A stretch of 25,786 bases of DNA from Bryobacterales bacterium. Lineage in GTDB: Bacteria > Acidobacteriota > Terriglobia > Bryobacterales > Bryobacteraceae. The stretch lies in contig JAEUQE010000118.1 in assembly GCA_016789785.1 (NCBI GenBank), positions 1-25,786 on the forward strand, read 5' to 3'. The translations under genes were made by a program, and so were the position numbers. The notes beneath the pieces were generated by a model, which saw only the letters and a program-made list of their open reading frames with translations, searched no databases and was not told the origin of the DNA. Positions 16,248 through 25,242 of the stretch are shown piece by piece. Position 1 is the stretch's first letter, and each line of letters starts with the position of its first letter.

Positions 16248-17861
16248 ATGAGACGCACCATCATCGAATGGGTGGAATCGCGTACCGGCCTCGAAACCGC
16301 GATCAAGACCTTTCTCTATGAGGACATCCCCGCCTCCGCGGGATGGCATCAAGTGCTCGGCAGCGTCGCGCTGTTCTGCTTCCTGATCCAGGCATTCACC
16401 GGCGCCATGCTTGCCTTCAACTACGCACCCACGCCCGGCGAAGCCTACAACAGCGTGAAGTACATCATGACCGAACTCACCGGCGGAAAGCTGATCCGAG
16501 GCTTGCATCACTGGGGCGCGAGCCTCATGATCATCGTGGTTGTGCTGCACATGGTCCAGGTCTTCCTGTGGGGCGCCTACAAAAAGCCCCGCGAGGCGAC
16601 CTGGGTGGTTGGCGTGACGCTCCTCCTGGTGACCATGGCCTTCGGTCTCACCGGCTACCTGTTGCCGTGGGACAACCGCGCCTATTGGGGCACGGTGGTC
16701 ACCACGCAGATCGCGGGACTCGCGCCAGGGGCGGGCGAGTATGCCGTCCGGCTGATGGGTGCCGATGGCGGCGTCGGGGTAGTGACATTTGCGCGATTCT
16801 ATTCGCTGCACACACTGCTGCTGCCGCTCGGCATTGTGTTCCTCATCGGCTTCCATGTGTACCTCGTGCGCAAGCATGGCGTCACTCCGGCGGCCGGCGA
16901 TACCGCTCCTCCGAAGAAGTTCTATCCCGAGCAGGTGTTCAAGGACACCGTCGCGATCTTCGTTACCTTCGTGGGCCTTTTCGTCATGGCGGTTGTGGCG
17001 AACGTTCCATTGGAGCGCCTCGCCGACCCTACCGACACGTCCTACATCCCCCGGCCCGATTGGTACTTTCTGTTTCTGTTCCAATTGCTGAAGTTCTTCG
17101 AAGGGCCGATGGAGGTGGTGGGCGCAGTGATCCTGCCGAACCTCGCGATTGTTGCGTTGTTCCTGGTGCCGTTCTTTGATCGCGGTGCTGTCCGCAAAGT
17201 CACGCAACGCACCGCGGCCATCGCAGCAGTGGTACTCGCCGCCATCGGATGGACCGGCTTGACCGTCGCGGCCATTCGTTCCACCCCGCCGAGCACCGCG
17301 GAGGTCTCCGCGGAAGGCCCGCCATCGTGGGCCGCCTTATCGCCACAGGAACTTGCGGGCATCGGCTACTACCGGAAAGAGAATTGCGCCGCCTGTCACA
17401 CGCTGGGTGAAGATGGCGCCAAGATGGGCCCGGATCTCTCCAAGTCCCCAATCAAGCGCGACGCCGCGTGGATGATCAAGCATTTCAAGGAACCGCAAAG
17501 CCTCCGCCCTGGCTCCCAGATGCCGGCAATTCATCTGCCCGATTCCCAATTGAATGCGCTCGCGGCGTTCCTGCTCAAGCTCAATCCGACCAACGCCGAA
17601 GAGTTGCGAAGGGCGCCCGATGCCGCGGTGGAAGGGGCGATGGTCTACCAGCAATTCCAGTGCGGTGCCTGCCACCAAGTGAATGGCATCGGCGTGAAGA
17701 TGGGTCCGGGATTGAACGGCCTGTCCCAACGCCGCGACCGCGCCTGGGTGGAGGGCCACTTCGCCGAGCCGCAGAAGTTTTCGCCCGGCACCGTGATGCC
17801 GCCCTACCGTTTCGCGCCGAAGGAACTGGAGCGCATTACCAGCTACCTGCTCTCACTCTGA
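16248..17861 (+). CDS. Cytochrome b fused to two c-type haem domains
   Basis: The 537-residue protein joins a cytochrome b core to a dihaem c tail. Residues 1-215 resemble cytochrome b6. Haem ligand pairs are His87/His101 and His188/His203, with 13 and 14 residues between them as in b6. Residues 225-345 resemble subunit IV, with PDWY (270-273) in place of PEWY. Two cytochrome c modules follow: CAACH (380-384) with Met425, and CGACH (472-476) with Met517. The complex would oxidise quinol and pass electrons through the Rieske protein to its own c domains. By my alignment from memory, Val36 replaces the Cys that binds the extra haem of b6. No separate cytochrome c1 or f gene is nearby, so the tail probably takes that place. 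Confidence 0.92.
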   Translation: MRRTIIEWVESRTGLETAIKTFLYEDIPASAGWHQVLGSVALFCFLIQAFTGAMLAFNYAPTPGEAYNSVKYIMTELTGGKLIRGLHHWGASLMIIVVVLHMVQVFLWGAYKKPREATWVVGVTLLLVTMAFGLTGYLLPWDNRAYWGTVVTTQIAGLAPGAGEYAVRLMGADGGVGVVTFARFYSLHTLLLPLGIVFLIGFHVYLVRKHGVTPAAGDTAPPKKFYPEQVFKDTVAIFVTFVGLFVMAVVANVPLERLADPTDTSYIPRPDWYFLFLFQLLKFFEGPMEVVGAVILPNLAIVALFLVPFFDRGAVRKVTQRTAAIAAVVLAAIGWTGLTVAAIRSTPPSTAEVSAEGPPSWAALSPQELAGIGYYRKENCAACHTLGEDGAKMGPDLSKSPIKRDAAWMIKHFKEPQSLRPGSQMPAIHLPDSQLNALAAFLLKLNPTNAEELRRAPDAAVEGAMVYQQFQCGACHQVNGIGVKMGPGLNGLSQRRDRAWVEGHFAEPQKFSPGTVMPPYRFAPKELERITSYLLSL

Positions 17862-17882
17862 CGTTCGTCCTCCAAAGAAAAT

Positions 17883-17906
17883 GGGCGGCAGAACCATCTG
17901 CCGCCC
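17883..17906 (-). terminator. Perfect 9-bp hairpin terminator, probably bidirectional
   Basis: GGGCGGCAG (17883-17891) and CTGCCGCCC (17898-17906) form a perfect stem around AACCAT. On the minus strand it is followed by ATTTTCTTT, a good intrinsic terminator for the 69-residue gene. On the plus strand it lies 21 bp after the cytochrome b stop and may end that operon too, although no T-run follows there. Confidence 0.75.
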
Positions 17907-18007
17907 TCAAGGAAAGTGAAGTGTCAGTGTCTCAGTCTCGGTTACTTGTGTCTGCTGTTCATTCGCGTCTTCGGTATCCCAAATCTCTTGCAGGCTGGCT
18001 GGCGCAC

Positions 18008-18217
18008 TTATGCGCCACTACGGCGGCTTCGCACCAGGAACTTTTCCAGAGCACCTGGATCTTCCAGAATGTTCTCTTCAATCTCGCGCAATTCCCTCTC
18101 GATCAATGACCATTCCATGTCCTGGCCGAGGGTCGGGGTACGCATCTGTTCGCGCCGGCGCTCCAGAGTCTCCAGAGCCGCTACGCCTTGTTCTAATCTT
18201 TCTTTTACGCTCCTCAT
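18008..18217 (-). CDS. 69-residue charged helical protein, function unknown
   Basis: The protein is almost entirely predicted helix, rich in Glu, Arg and Leu (VKERLEQGVAALETLERRREQ, then IERELREIEENILEDP), so a helical hairpin or coiled coil is likely. No signal peptide or known domain is seen. The start is well supported by GGAGG eight bases upstream of ATG 18217. A T-tailed hairpin lies about 100 bp past the stop. These signals and the coherent composition make it a real small gene. It stands alone between the cytochrome operon and the divergent dehydratase gene. Confidence 0.7.
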   Translation of the reverse strand: MRSVKERLEQGVAALETLERRREQMRTPTLGQDMEWSLIERELREIEENILEDPGALEKFLVRSRRSGA

Positions 18218-18358
18218 GGCCGTCGCCTCCGTTTCCTGATCCTTCTTAGCCTCTCGTTCAGCCTCTGCGGGGCTCGCTGTTTTTCAGTGCCCTCACATCT
18301 ATATACGCGTGGGAACGCTGCCAAATTCCTCAATTCGAAAAAATATTTTCGTTCGCCC

Positions 18359-18390
18359 TTGACAAACGGATCGCAACCGTATGGGATACG
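18359..18390 (+). promoter_or_regulatory. Candidate promoter of the dehydratase gene
   Basis: A perfect -35 box TTGACA lies at 18359-18364. The -10 is weak: TGGGAT at 17-bp spacing, or GATACG at 20. Transcription would start close to ATG 18395, and no ribosome site is seen, so a leaderless message is possible. Confidence 0.4.
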
Positions 18391-18394
18391 TGCT

Positions 18395-19666
18395 ATGAAA
18401 CGTCGAGACCTGCTTCGTGCCACCCCGTTCGCCGCCGCTCTCCTGGGCGACGCCTGGATGCCCCGCTCCCATGCCGCGCCTCCCCTCTTCGCCGGCGAAA
18501 AGAGCAAGCTCAAGATTACGGGTATTCGGCTCGTGCGCACACGTCCCACCAAGCCGCTTCCGAACTACACCCCTTCGGCGGGCTCCTGGTCGACGCAAGG
18601 CGTGGAAGTCGCGAACCCAATGTCTGTCTACCCGGAGTACAAGGCCATGCGTTCGCTCTTCATGGCCGACCCTGGCAAGGTGCCGAGCTTCACCGTGGAG
18701 ATCACCACCGACAAAGGAATCAAGGGCTACGGCAACGGAGGACCCGGCGGCGGAACCATTGTCGTCGAGCATCTCTCCAAACTTCTGATGGGCCGCGATC
18801 CTTTCGACATCGAACGCAACTGGGATATCTGCTGGCGCTCCACCATGCACTACGGCCGCATGGGCGTGACCATGAACGCCATCAGCGGCGTTGACCTCGC
18901 CCTCTGGGACATTGTCGGCAAAGCGCTCGAAATGCCTGTCTATCGCCTCATCGGCGGCGAGGTGAAGGATCGCGTTCCCGCCTACTGCACGGGCAACGAC
19001 ATCGAACAGCACGTCGAGTTCGGCTACAAACGCCTGAAACTCGCGATCCCCCATGGACCCGCCGACGGCCGCGACGGCATGAAGAAGAACGTGGAACTGG
19101 TGAAGCGCGCACGCACGGCGCTTGGCCCCGATGGCGACATCATGCTCGACTGCTGGATGGCCTGGACCGAACGCTACACCATCGAGATGGCCGAGATGAT
19201 GGCGCCCTATCGCGTCTACTGGATGGAAGAGGTCCTGCAGCCGCACGACTACGCAGGCTTCGGCCGTCTTAACACGACCATCAAGTCCACGCGCATCGCG
19301 ACCGGCGAACATGAGTATGGACGGTACGGCTTCCGTTACTTGCTCGAAGCCAATGGCGCATCCATCTGGCAGCCGGACATACAGTGGTGTGGCGGCCTCA
19401 CGGAACTCCGCCGCATCGGGGCCATGGCCGCGGCCTACGATATCCCCGTAATCCCTCATGGCGGCGGACTCAACGGCGCAATCCACTGGACCATCGCGAA
19501 CGTCAACGCGCCCTGGGCGGAACTGTTCCTGCCTGCGCCCGGCGGCCCGAAGGAAGTGTACAAGATCCACGAAGAGCAGTACGAAATCACCCGTGGGCCC
19601 GAAGGCATCTACACCCGCCCGCACGACCGGCCGGGTTTCGGCTGGGACTTCGAGTCTGTTTCCTAG
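18395..19666 (+). CDS. Tat-signal enolase-superfamily sugar-acid dehydratase (L-rhamnonate dehydratase-like)
   Basis: The 423-residue protein starts with a twin-arginine signal (KRRDLLR, hydrophobic stretch, SHA-A near residues 27-29). The mature part is a mandelate racemase-type enolase-superfamily enzyme. Metal ligands are Asp252 (LDCW), Glu278 (MEEV) and Glu305 (GEHE), with the catalytic His355 (PHGG). VDLALWDIVGKALEMPVYRL and QPDIQWCGG resemble bacterial L-rhamnonate dehydratase most closely among those I know. Such enzymes turn sugar acids into 2-keto-3-deoxy acids and are normally cytoplasmic, so the export signal is odd. D-galactonate or another acid is possible. The ATG at 18395 is the one that opens the Tat signal. 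It fits with the glycosidases earlier in the window. Confidence 0.85.
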   Translation: MKRRDLLRATPFAAALLGDAWMPRSHAAPPLFAGEKSKLKITGIRLVRTRPTKPLPNYTPSAGSWSTQGVEVANPMSVYPEYKAMRSLFMADPGKVPSFTVEITTDKGIKGYGNGGPGGGTIVVEHLSKLLMGRDPFDIERNWDICWRSTMHYGRMGVTMNAISGVDLALWDIVGKALEMPVYRLIGGEVKDRVPAYCTGNDIEQHVEFGYKRLKLAIPHGPADGRDGMKKNVELVKRARTALGPDGDIMLDCWMAWTERYTIEMAEMMAPYRVYWMEEVLQPHDYAGFGRLNTTIKSTRIATGEHEYGRYGFRYLLEANGASIWQPDIQWCGGLTELRRIGAMAAAYDIPVIPHGGGLNGAIHWTIANVNAPWAELFLPAPGGPKEVYKIHEEQYEITRGPEGIYTRPHDRPGFGWDFESVS

Positions 19667-19680
19667 CGCACCTGCCGTAC

Positions 19681-21126
19681 TTATACGCGTTCCGGTTGAC
19701 GCATCACGATTGGCGCCTTGCGCGGCTCGGGAGTACGCTCTGGCGAGCCTCGCATCGCCGTGATTCGATGTGCGACCGCCACGATCACGCCAAGCAGGAT
19801 CATGTCACTCAGGCAGTGATATACGAACAGGTGCCGTGGGTAGTCGAGTACGTCGCCGAGCGTGGCGATCGTAAGCGCCAGCGCCGACTGCGCGATCAGA
19901 CACAACACCACGGTCAGCCAGCGCGTGTTCCACGTCAGCACGCCAAGGCTCATCATGCAGATGGTGGAGTACCCAAACCAGACATCCGGCCTTCCCGCGA
20001 ACACCACCTGCTTGACCTTTCCCCACAAATGGAACGCATGCGCTGGTGCGTGCGGCGCTCTGCCCGATTCCTTCGTGAACTGGCCCCAACCATCCAGCCG
20101 CTGGGCCGCCGAGGGCGCCACTCCCTTTCGTATCAAAGCCATCGCCACGGAAGGATATTGCGCGAAGTACCACAGCAGTTTCCCCATCGACGACTTCCGC
20201 TCCAGCGATTGGTGGAACTGCGGAGACCGCACTCCTGCGTTCTCGGAGTAGGAGTGGGTACCTTTGAAAACGATCGCCGACGGCTCGATCCCAAGTTCCG
20301 AGAGGGCCGCCAACGGTTCAGAAGAGACCGGCAGAATCCCGTAGAACACCACGTTGTAGAACGCAGCGGTCCGGTAACTGGAAGGCACGGTCAGAAACGA
20401 CTGCCCGGCAAGTAGCGCCACGGCGATCCCGCCGGTCCAGCAAGTGCGTGGGAACCGCCGCCCAAGTGGCACTGTACCTGCCGCAAGCAACGGAATCGCC
20501 AGCAGCGCATGTTGCGACTTCGACGCCGCCAACAGTCCCACGCAGACCAGGAATCCCGTCAGATTGCCACGCGTCTCGCCGGCGCCGGCCTTCAGACGCA
20601 ACAGCAGCACCATGCTTAACAACAGAAACAGCATCGACTCCGCATCATTGAAAAACGAGTTGAAATACTGGATGTAAGTAAGGTCGCAGAAAACGAACAC
20701 CCCGGCGGCAACAGCAAGCCAGCGCACCCCGTCCCGTAGCCTCTCCATCAATGGGATCGCAAGCCACCACGCCACAAGAAACAGGCCGCCATGCACGAAC
20801 CCCATCCAGCGGATGTCCACCGTGCCGTCCTTTGAGAAGAGCATCGCTCCCAACAGGGCGGGCAGCGCCACCAGATGACCCGAGCTGAGTTGCTCCACAA
20901 CCGGCTGCGCATTCGGGCTGTAGCGATACGCCGCGGTGACGTACCGGAAGAAGCGGTCAGCCTCGTCCGCCACCACCGGCTCCAACCGGAACGTGCGGAG
21001 GATCCGTCCGAAATCGCCATTATCTGGCAGACCCACGATCGGCGGGATCAGCACCTGAAAGGTCACCACCGCCGCTGCGGCGATCAGAGCGACCGAACCC
21101 ACACTGCGAAGGCTGTGGTACCACAC
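19681..21126 (-). CDS. Polytopic membrane protein, WsfD-like glycan hexosyltransferase candidate
   Basis: The 481-residue protein has about 10-11 hydrophobic helices, starting at 10-28. The first loop holds LPDNGDFGRI (33-42), an acidic motif resembling the GT-C type seen in WsfD-like glycan transferases. FNSFFNDAESMLFLLLSMVLL adds further acidic residues at a membrane edge. Such proteins move sugars from lipid carriers onto surface glycans, but this assignment is by resemblance only. GTG at 21126 is supported by AGGAG about nine bases upstream. The C-terminal tail is short, basic and proline-containing. It is convergent with the dehydratase gene and divergent from the response regulator. Confidence 0.6.
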   Translation of the reverse strand: MWYHSLRSVGSVALIAAAAVVTFQVLIPPIVGLPDNGDFGRILRTFRLEPVVADEADRFFRYVTAAYRYSPNAQPVVEQLSSGHLVALPALLGAMLFSKDGTVDIRWMGFVHGGLFLVAWWLAIPLMERLRDGVRWLAVAAGVFVFCDLTYIQYFNSFFNDAESMLFLLLSMVLLLRLKAGAGETRGNLTGFLVCVGLLAASKSQHALLAIPLLAAGTVPLGRRFPRTCWTGGIAVALLAGQSFLTVPSSYRTAAFYNVVFYGILPVSSEPLAALSELGIEPSAIVFKGTHSYSENAGVRSPQFHQSLERKSSMGKLLWYFAQYPSVAMALIRKGVAPSAAQRLDGWGQFTKESGRAPHAPAHAFHLWGKVKQVVFAGRPDVWFGYSTICMMSLGVLTWNTRWLTVVLCLIAQSALALTIATLGDVLDYPRHLFVYHCLSDMILLGVIVAVAHRITAMRGSPERTPEPRKAPIVMRQPERV

Positions 21127-21382
21127 ACCGGCACACTCCTGTCAGACAGATTCGGGGAGAATCCTGACCAGACGCGGGTGGAAGCGAGGGGCTCGCCCAG
21201 CCCTTCCATGGTAGCGAATTTGTCCGTACAGGACGCGCGTACGGGAGGCTTAAAAAAGTTGAGAGCTTTTCCACGCTCGGCCCACTATCTCTAGTTGATA
21301 TGTGTCGCCAGTCACGCCGTGAGCGGTGAAGGGTGGAGCGCCGTTCTTCGCCAAGTACCCCATGGTGGTCAAGGAGCGCCCA

Positions 21383-22030
21383 ATGGCTGCCCAGATAGAC
21401 TTTTCAACCATCGTCGCCGATGACCTGCCGCTCATGAGCGAGTCGCTCGCTGCATTGTGCGAGGGGTTCCCGGGTTGCCGCGTGCTGGGATACTGCCATG
21501 ACGGCGAAGAAGCTCTCCGCATGATCGAAATTCTGCAGCCAGACGTCGCACTCCTCGACCTGCGTCTGCCGAAGACCGTGACGCTGGACGTCGTCCGCTG
21601 TTCGCGATCGTTGGGTTTTCGCACCAAGGTGATCGTTCTGGCCAGTCAGGCAGATCGCAAAACCGTGGTCGAGGTCCTGCGCAACGGTGCGAACGGGTTC
21701 GTCCTGAAGAACGGAACTGGCCGTCAACTCGAAGAAGCGCTCCGTCAGGTGATGCAAGGCGCGGTCTACGTGTCGCCCTCGATTGATCTGCAGGAGTTAC
21801 TGGACAGGCCCGATCAGGAGCGCCATGATCCACTCCGGTCGTTGAGCAGCCGCGAGTACCAAGTGTTCACCATGCTCATTGAAGGGGTGCGCGCCAAGGA
21901 TATCGCCTCCAAACTCGACCTGAGCCCGAAGACGGTCGACACCTACCGCGCGAATCTCATGCGAAAGCTCGACCTGCACGACGTCCCGAGCCTGGTCAAG
22001 TTCGCCATTCAACGAAAACTGACGCAGTAG
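21383..22030 (+). CDS. NarL/FixJ-type response regulator
   Basis: The 215-residue protein has a receiver domain (about 7-125) with the acidic pair Asp13-Asp14, phosphoacceptor Asp59 (LLDLRLP), Ser88 and Lys109. A LuxR-type helix-turn-helix follows (about 153-210: LSSREYQVFTMLIEG, then DIASKLDLSPKTVDTYRANLMRKL). It is a DNA-binding transcription factor switched by phosphorylation. No histidine kinase is adjacent, so it is an orphan in this window. ATG at 21383 is chosen because AAGGAG lies six bases upstream; ATG 21362 lacks a ribosome site. Targets are unknown. A hairpin lies 6 bp past the stop. Confidence 0.92.
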   Translation: MAAQIDFSTIVADDLPLMSESLAALCEGFPGCRVLGYCHDGEEALRMIEILQPDVALLDLRLPKTVTLDVVRCSRSLGFRTKVIVLASQADRKTVVEVLRNGANGFVLKNGTGRQLEEALRQVMQGAVYVSPSIDLQELLDRPDQERHDPLRSLSSREYQVFTMLIEGVRAKDIASKLDLSPKTVDTYRANLMRKLDLHDVPSLVKFAIQRKLTQ

Positions 22031-22036
22031 GCTTCG

Positions 22037-22067
22037 GGGGCCGTGTCTCCCGATGTTCCACGGCCCC
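22037..22067. terminator. Perfect 9-bp hairpin between response regulator and exported protein genes
   Basis: GGGGCCGTG (22037-22045) pairs with CACGGCCCC (22059-22067) around a 13-base loop; outer AGGCT/AGCCT (22029-22033, 22075-22079) can extend it. It lies between convergent stops at 22030 and 22109. No T-run is seen, so it is a likely but not classic terminator. Confidence 0.5.
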
Positions 22068-22108
22068 ACCCCATAGCCTCAGTTCTGTAGACTACCCAGT
22101 TCCGCGGA

Positions 22109-22510
22109 CTACAGGACCCCTGAAACGACAGCACTGCCGTCGCCCCGGAATACCGTGACTACATCACCCTTCTTCGCGGCCGGCACCACTTGTCCGTCTT
22201 TGGTGTTGAGTTCGAGTTCGCCGCCCGGCGTTACGGGCGACGCGCTCAACGTGATGGTTCCCGCCGTGACGCCATTCACCTTTACCGTGAGCTGCGTGCC
22301 AACTGGCAGCGCGACATCTTCCACCTGCACGTTCAGCCGCGAAGCTCCGCCTTTTGCACGGAAATCCGCGGATCCTGACGGCACAAGCGCGCCGATGGCC
22401 GCACCGGTCAAACGGGAACGCAGACGGATCTCCGGCTCTCCTGCCGACAGGCCGCCCGCAATCAGTCCGCTCATCAGAATGAGCATCATCTTTCTTCGTG
22501 AAGTCATCAT
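22109..22510 (-). CDS. Small exported beta-rich protein, function unknown
   Basis: The 133-residue protein has a Sec-type signal peptide (basic MMTSRRK, then MLILMSGLIAGGLSA). The rest is beta-strand-rich with one domain-like unit: RLTGAAIGALVPSGSADFRAKGG, LNVQVEDVALPVGTQLTVKVNG, GTITL, GELELNTKDGQVVP and VVTVFRGDGSAVVSGVL. The unit resembles a small immunoglobulin-like or adhesion-type fold. I recall similar exported proteins in Acidobacteriota but no named family. The start is one of two adjacent ATGs (22510 and 22507), supported by AAGGAGG about nine bases upstream. It is convergent with the response regulator gene. Confidence 0.75.
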   Translation of the reverse strand: MMTSRRKMMLILMSGLIAGGLSAGEPEIRLRSRLTGAAIGALVPSGSADFRAKGGASRLNVQVEDVALPVGTQLTVKVNGVTAGTITLSASPVTPGGELELNTKDGQVVPAAKKGDVVTVFRGDGSAVVSGVL

Positions 22511-22615
22511 CGAAGTCTTCCTCCTTGGATGTTGCCACCTCACGGGGAAAAGGGGCTCTGCGGAGTTGAGACAGGGAAGCGAGCAGGCGGGAACAGAAGA
22601 ATCTTCAGGAATTGC

Positions 22616-22653
22616 GAGGCTATCGGAGCGGCGCGTGCCAACCCGATAGCCTC
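22616..22653 (-). terminator. Perfect 11-bp hairpin after the MetY gene
   Basis: GAGGCTATCGG (22616-22626) and CCGATAGCCTC (22643-22653) form a perfect stem with a 16-base loop. It lies 8 bp past the leftward MetY stop, the right place for its terminator. The following minus-strand bases are only weakly T-rich. Confidence 0.6.
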
Positions 22654-22661
22654 ACGAGGAA

Positions 22662-24056
<1,395 letters not shown>

Positions 24057-24058
24057 TT

Positions 24059-24646
24059 ATGGCCATTCCGGTCGCACAGAAGTTGACGCCCGAACAGTAT
24101 CTCGAGCGGGAACGCAACGCTGAGATCCGCAGCGAGTACTGGCACGGTGAAGTGTACGCGATGTCCGGCGGCACGGAGCGCCACGACATCGTCTGCGTGA
24201 ATTTGACCATCGCGCTGCGGCAACGGGTACAAGGCAGACGATGCCGGATTCACTCATCGAACATGAAGGTTGGCATCGCGAAGAGGCGCGGCTTTTCGTA
24301 TCCGGATCTGACGCTCGTCTGCGGAGAGCCGCGCTTTCTCGACGAGACCAAAGACGTGCTCACCAATCCTTCCGTGATCTTCGAGGTCCTGTCGCCCAGC
24401 ACGCGAGGATTCGACAGCGGCCAGAAATTCGCCGAGTATCAGAAGCTTGATTCGCTGAAGCACTATGTGCTGCTGGAGCAGGACATCTGCCACGTGCAGC
24501 ATTACGAGCGTACGAGTTCCGATGAGTGGCGCTATCGCGTGCACCACAAACTGGACGACGTGCTCGTGTTCAGCGATCTCAGCCTCAGCATTCCGCTGTC
24601 TGAGATCTACGAAGACGTTGAACTCGCGCCCGCGGAAACGGAGTGA
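24059..24646 (+). CDS. Uma2-family (DUF820) nuclease-like protein, copy 1
   Basis: The 195-residue protein has the Uma2 restriction-endonuclease-like fold. Active-site residues are Asp83 (YPDL), Glu109 (IFEVLS) and Lys123 (GQKFAEYQ), an order typical of PD-(D/E)xK folds. N-terminal LTPEQYLERERN and YWHGEVYAMSGGT are usual for the group. Uma2 proteins are very common in cyanobacteria, Acidobacteriota and Planctomycetota, and their physiological role is not established. A near-duplicate follows after 4 bp. ATG at 24059 matches the start of the second copy; no clear ribosome site precedes it. The gene is divergent from MetY. Confidence 0.88.
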   Translation: MAIPVAQKLTPEQYLERERNAEIRSEYWHGEVYAMSGGTERHDIVCVNLTIALRQRVQGRRCRIHSSNMKVGIAKRRGFSYPDLTLVCGEPRFLDETKDVLTNPSVIFEVLSPSTRGFDSGQKFAEYQKLDSLKHYVLLEQDICHVQHYERTSSDEWRYRVHHKLDDVLVFSDLSLSIPLSEIYEDVELAPAETE

Positions 24647-24650
24647 AGCC

Positions 24651-25238
24651 ATGGCGATCCCAGCCCCACAGAAGTTGACGCCCGAACAGTACCTCGAGCG
24701 GGAACGCAACGCCGAGATCCGCAGCGAGTACTGGCACGGCGAAGTGTATGCGATGTCCGGCGGCACCTCGAAACACAACCTTGTCGCTGGGGCTTTGTTC
24801 GCAGCCCTCCGGCAGCGCCTTCGGACTCGCGGCTGCAACGTGTTTTTCGCCGATCTGAAGGTCGGCTCGTCAAAACGGAGAGGCTTCGCGTATCCCGATG
24901 TGTCCGTTGTCTGCGGAGAGGCGCGTTTTCTCGACGAGACCAGAGACGTGCTCACGAACCCTTCCGTGATCTTCGAGGTCCTGTCCCCGAGCACGCGAGG
25001 ATTCGACAGCGGCCAGAAATTCGCCGAGTATCAGAAGCTCGAATCGCTGAAGCACTATGTGCTGCTGGAGCAGGACATTTGCCACGTGCAGCACTACGAG
25101 CGCACCAGCTCCGATGAATGGCGCTATCGCGTGCATCACAAACTGGACGATGTGCTTGTGTTCAGCGATCTCAGCCTCAGCATTCCGCTGTCTGAGATCT
25201 ACGAAGACGTCGACCTTGCGCCCGCGGAAACGGAGTAG
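24651..25238 (+). CDS. Uma2-family (DUF820) nuclease-like protein, copy 2
   Basis: This tandem copy, also 195 residues, keeps the same active-site set (Asp83, Glu109, Lys123). The two proteins differ at 32 positions, and 28 of these lie in residues 40-98. Residues 99-195 differ at only two positions. The central block of copy 2 (SKHNLVAGALFAALRQRLRTR) is more typical of Uma2 proteins in general than that of copy 1. The ATG lies 4 bp after the first stop, with GAGTGAAG just upstream, so both are probably translated from one message. An open frame runs further upstream but only through copy 1 in another frame. Role unknown. Confidence 0.88.
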   Translation: MAIPAPQKLTPEQYLERERNAEIRSEYWHGEVYAMSGGTSKHNLVAGALFAALRQRLRTRGCNVFFADLKVGSSKRRGFAYPDVSVVCGEARFLDETRDVLTNPSVIFEVLSPSTRGFDSGQKFAEYQKLESLKHYVLLEQDICHVQHYERTSSDEWRYRVHHKLDDVLVFSDLSLSIPLSEIYEDVDLAPAETE

Positions 25239-25242
25239 CCAC

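Noticed and set aside
16035..17207. 390-codon minus-strand frame
   Set aside because: It is antisense to the Rieske and cytochrome b genes and has only low-complexity His/Gln/Glu-rich sequence.
18299..19624. 441-codon minus-strand frame
   Set aside because: It shadows the dehydratase gene, which has complete active-site motifs. No ribosome site or domain is seen in the reverse frame.
21224..21244. CCGTAC/GTACGG inverted repeat upstream of the response regulator
   Set aside because: It has a six-base stem only, with no adjacent promoter boxes; too weak to call an operator.
24059..25238. Tandem Uma2 genes as a toxin-antitoxin or classic restriction system
   Set aside because: Both copies are the same family with the same active site. 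There is no methyltransferase, antitoxin or specificity subunit beside them.
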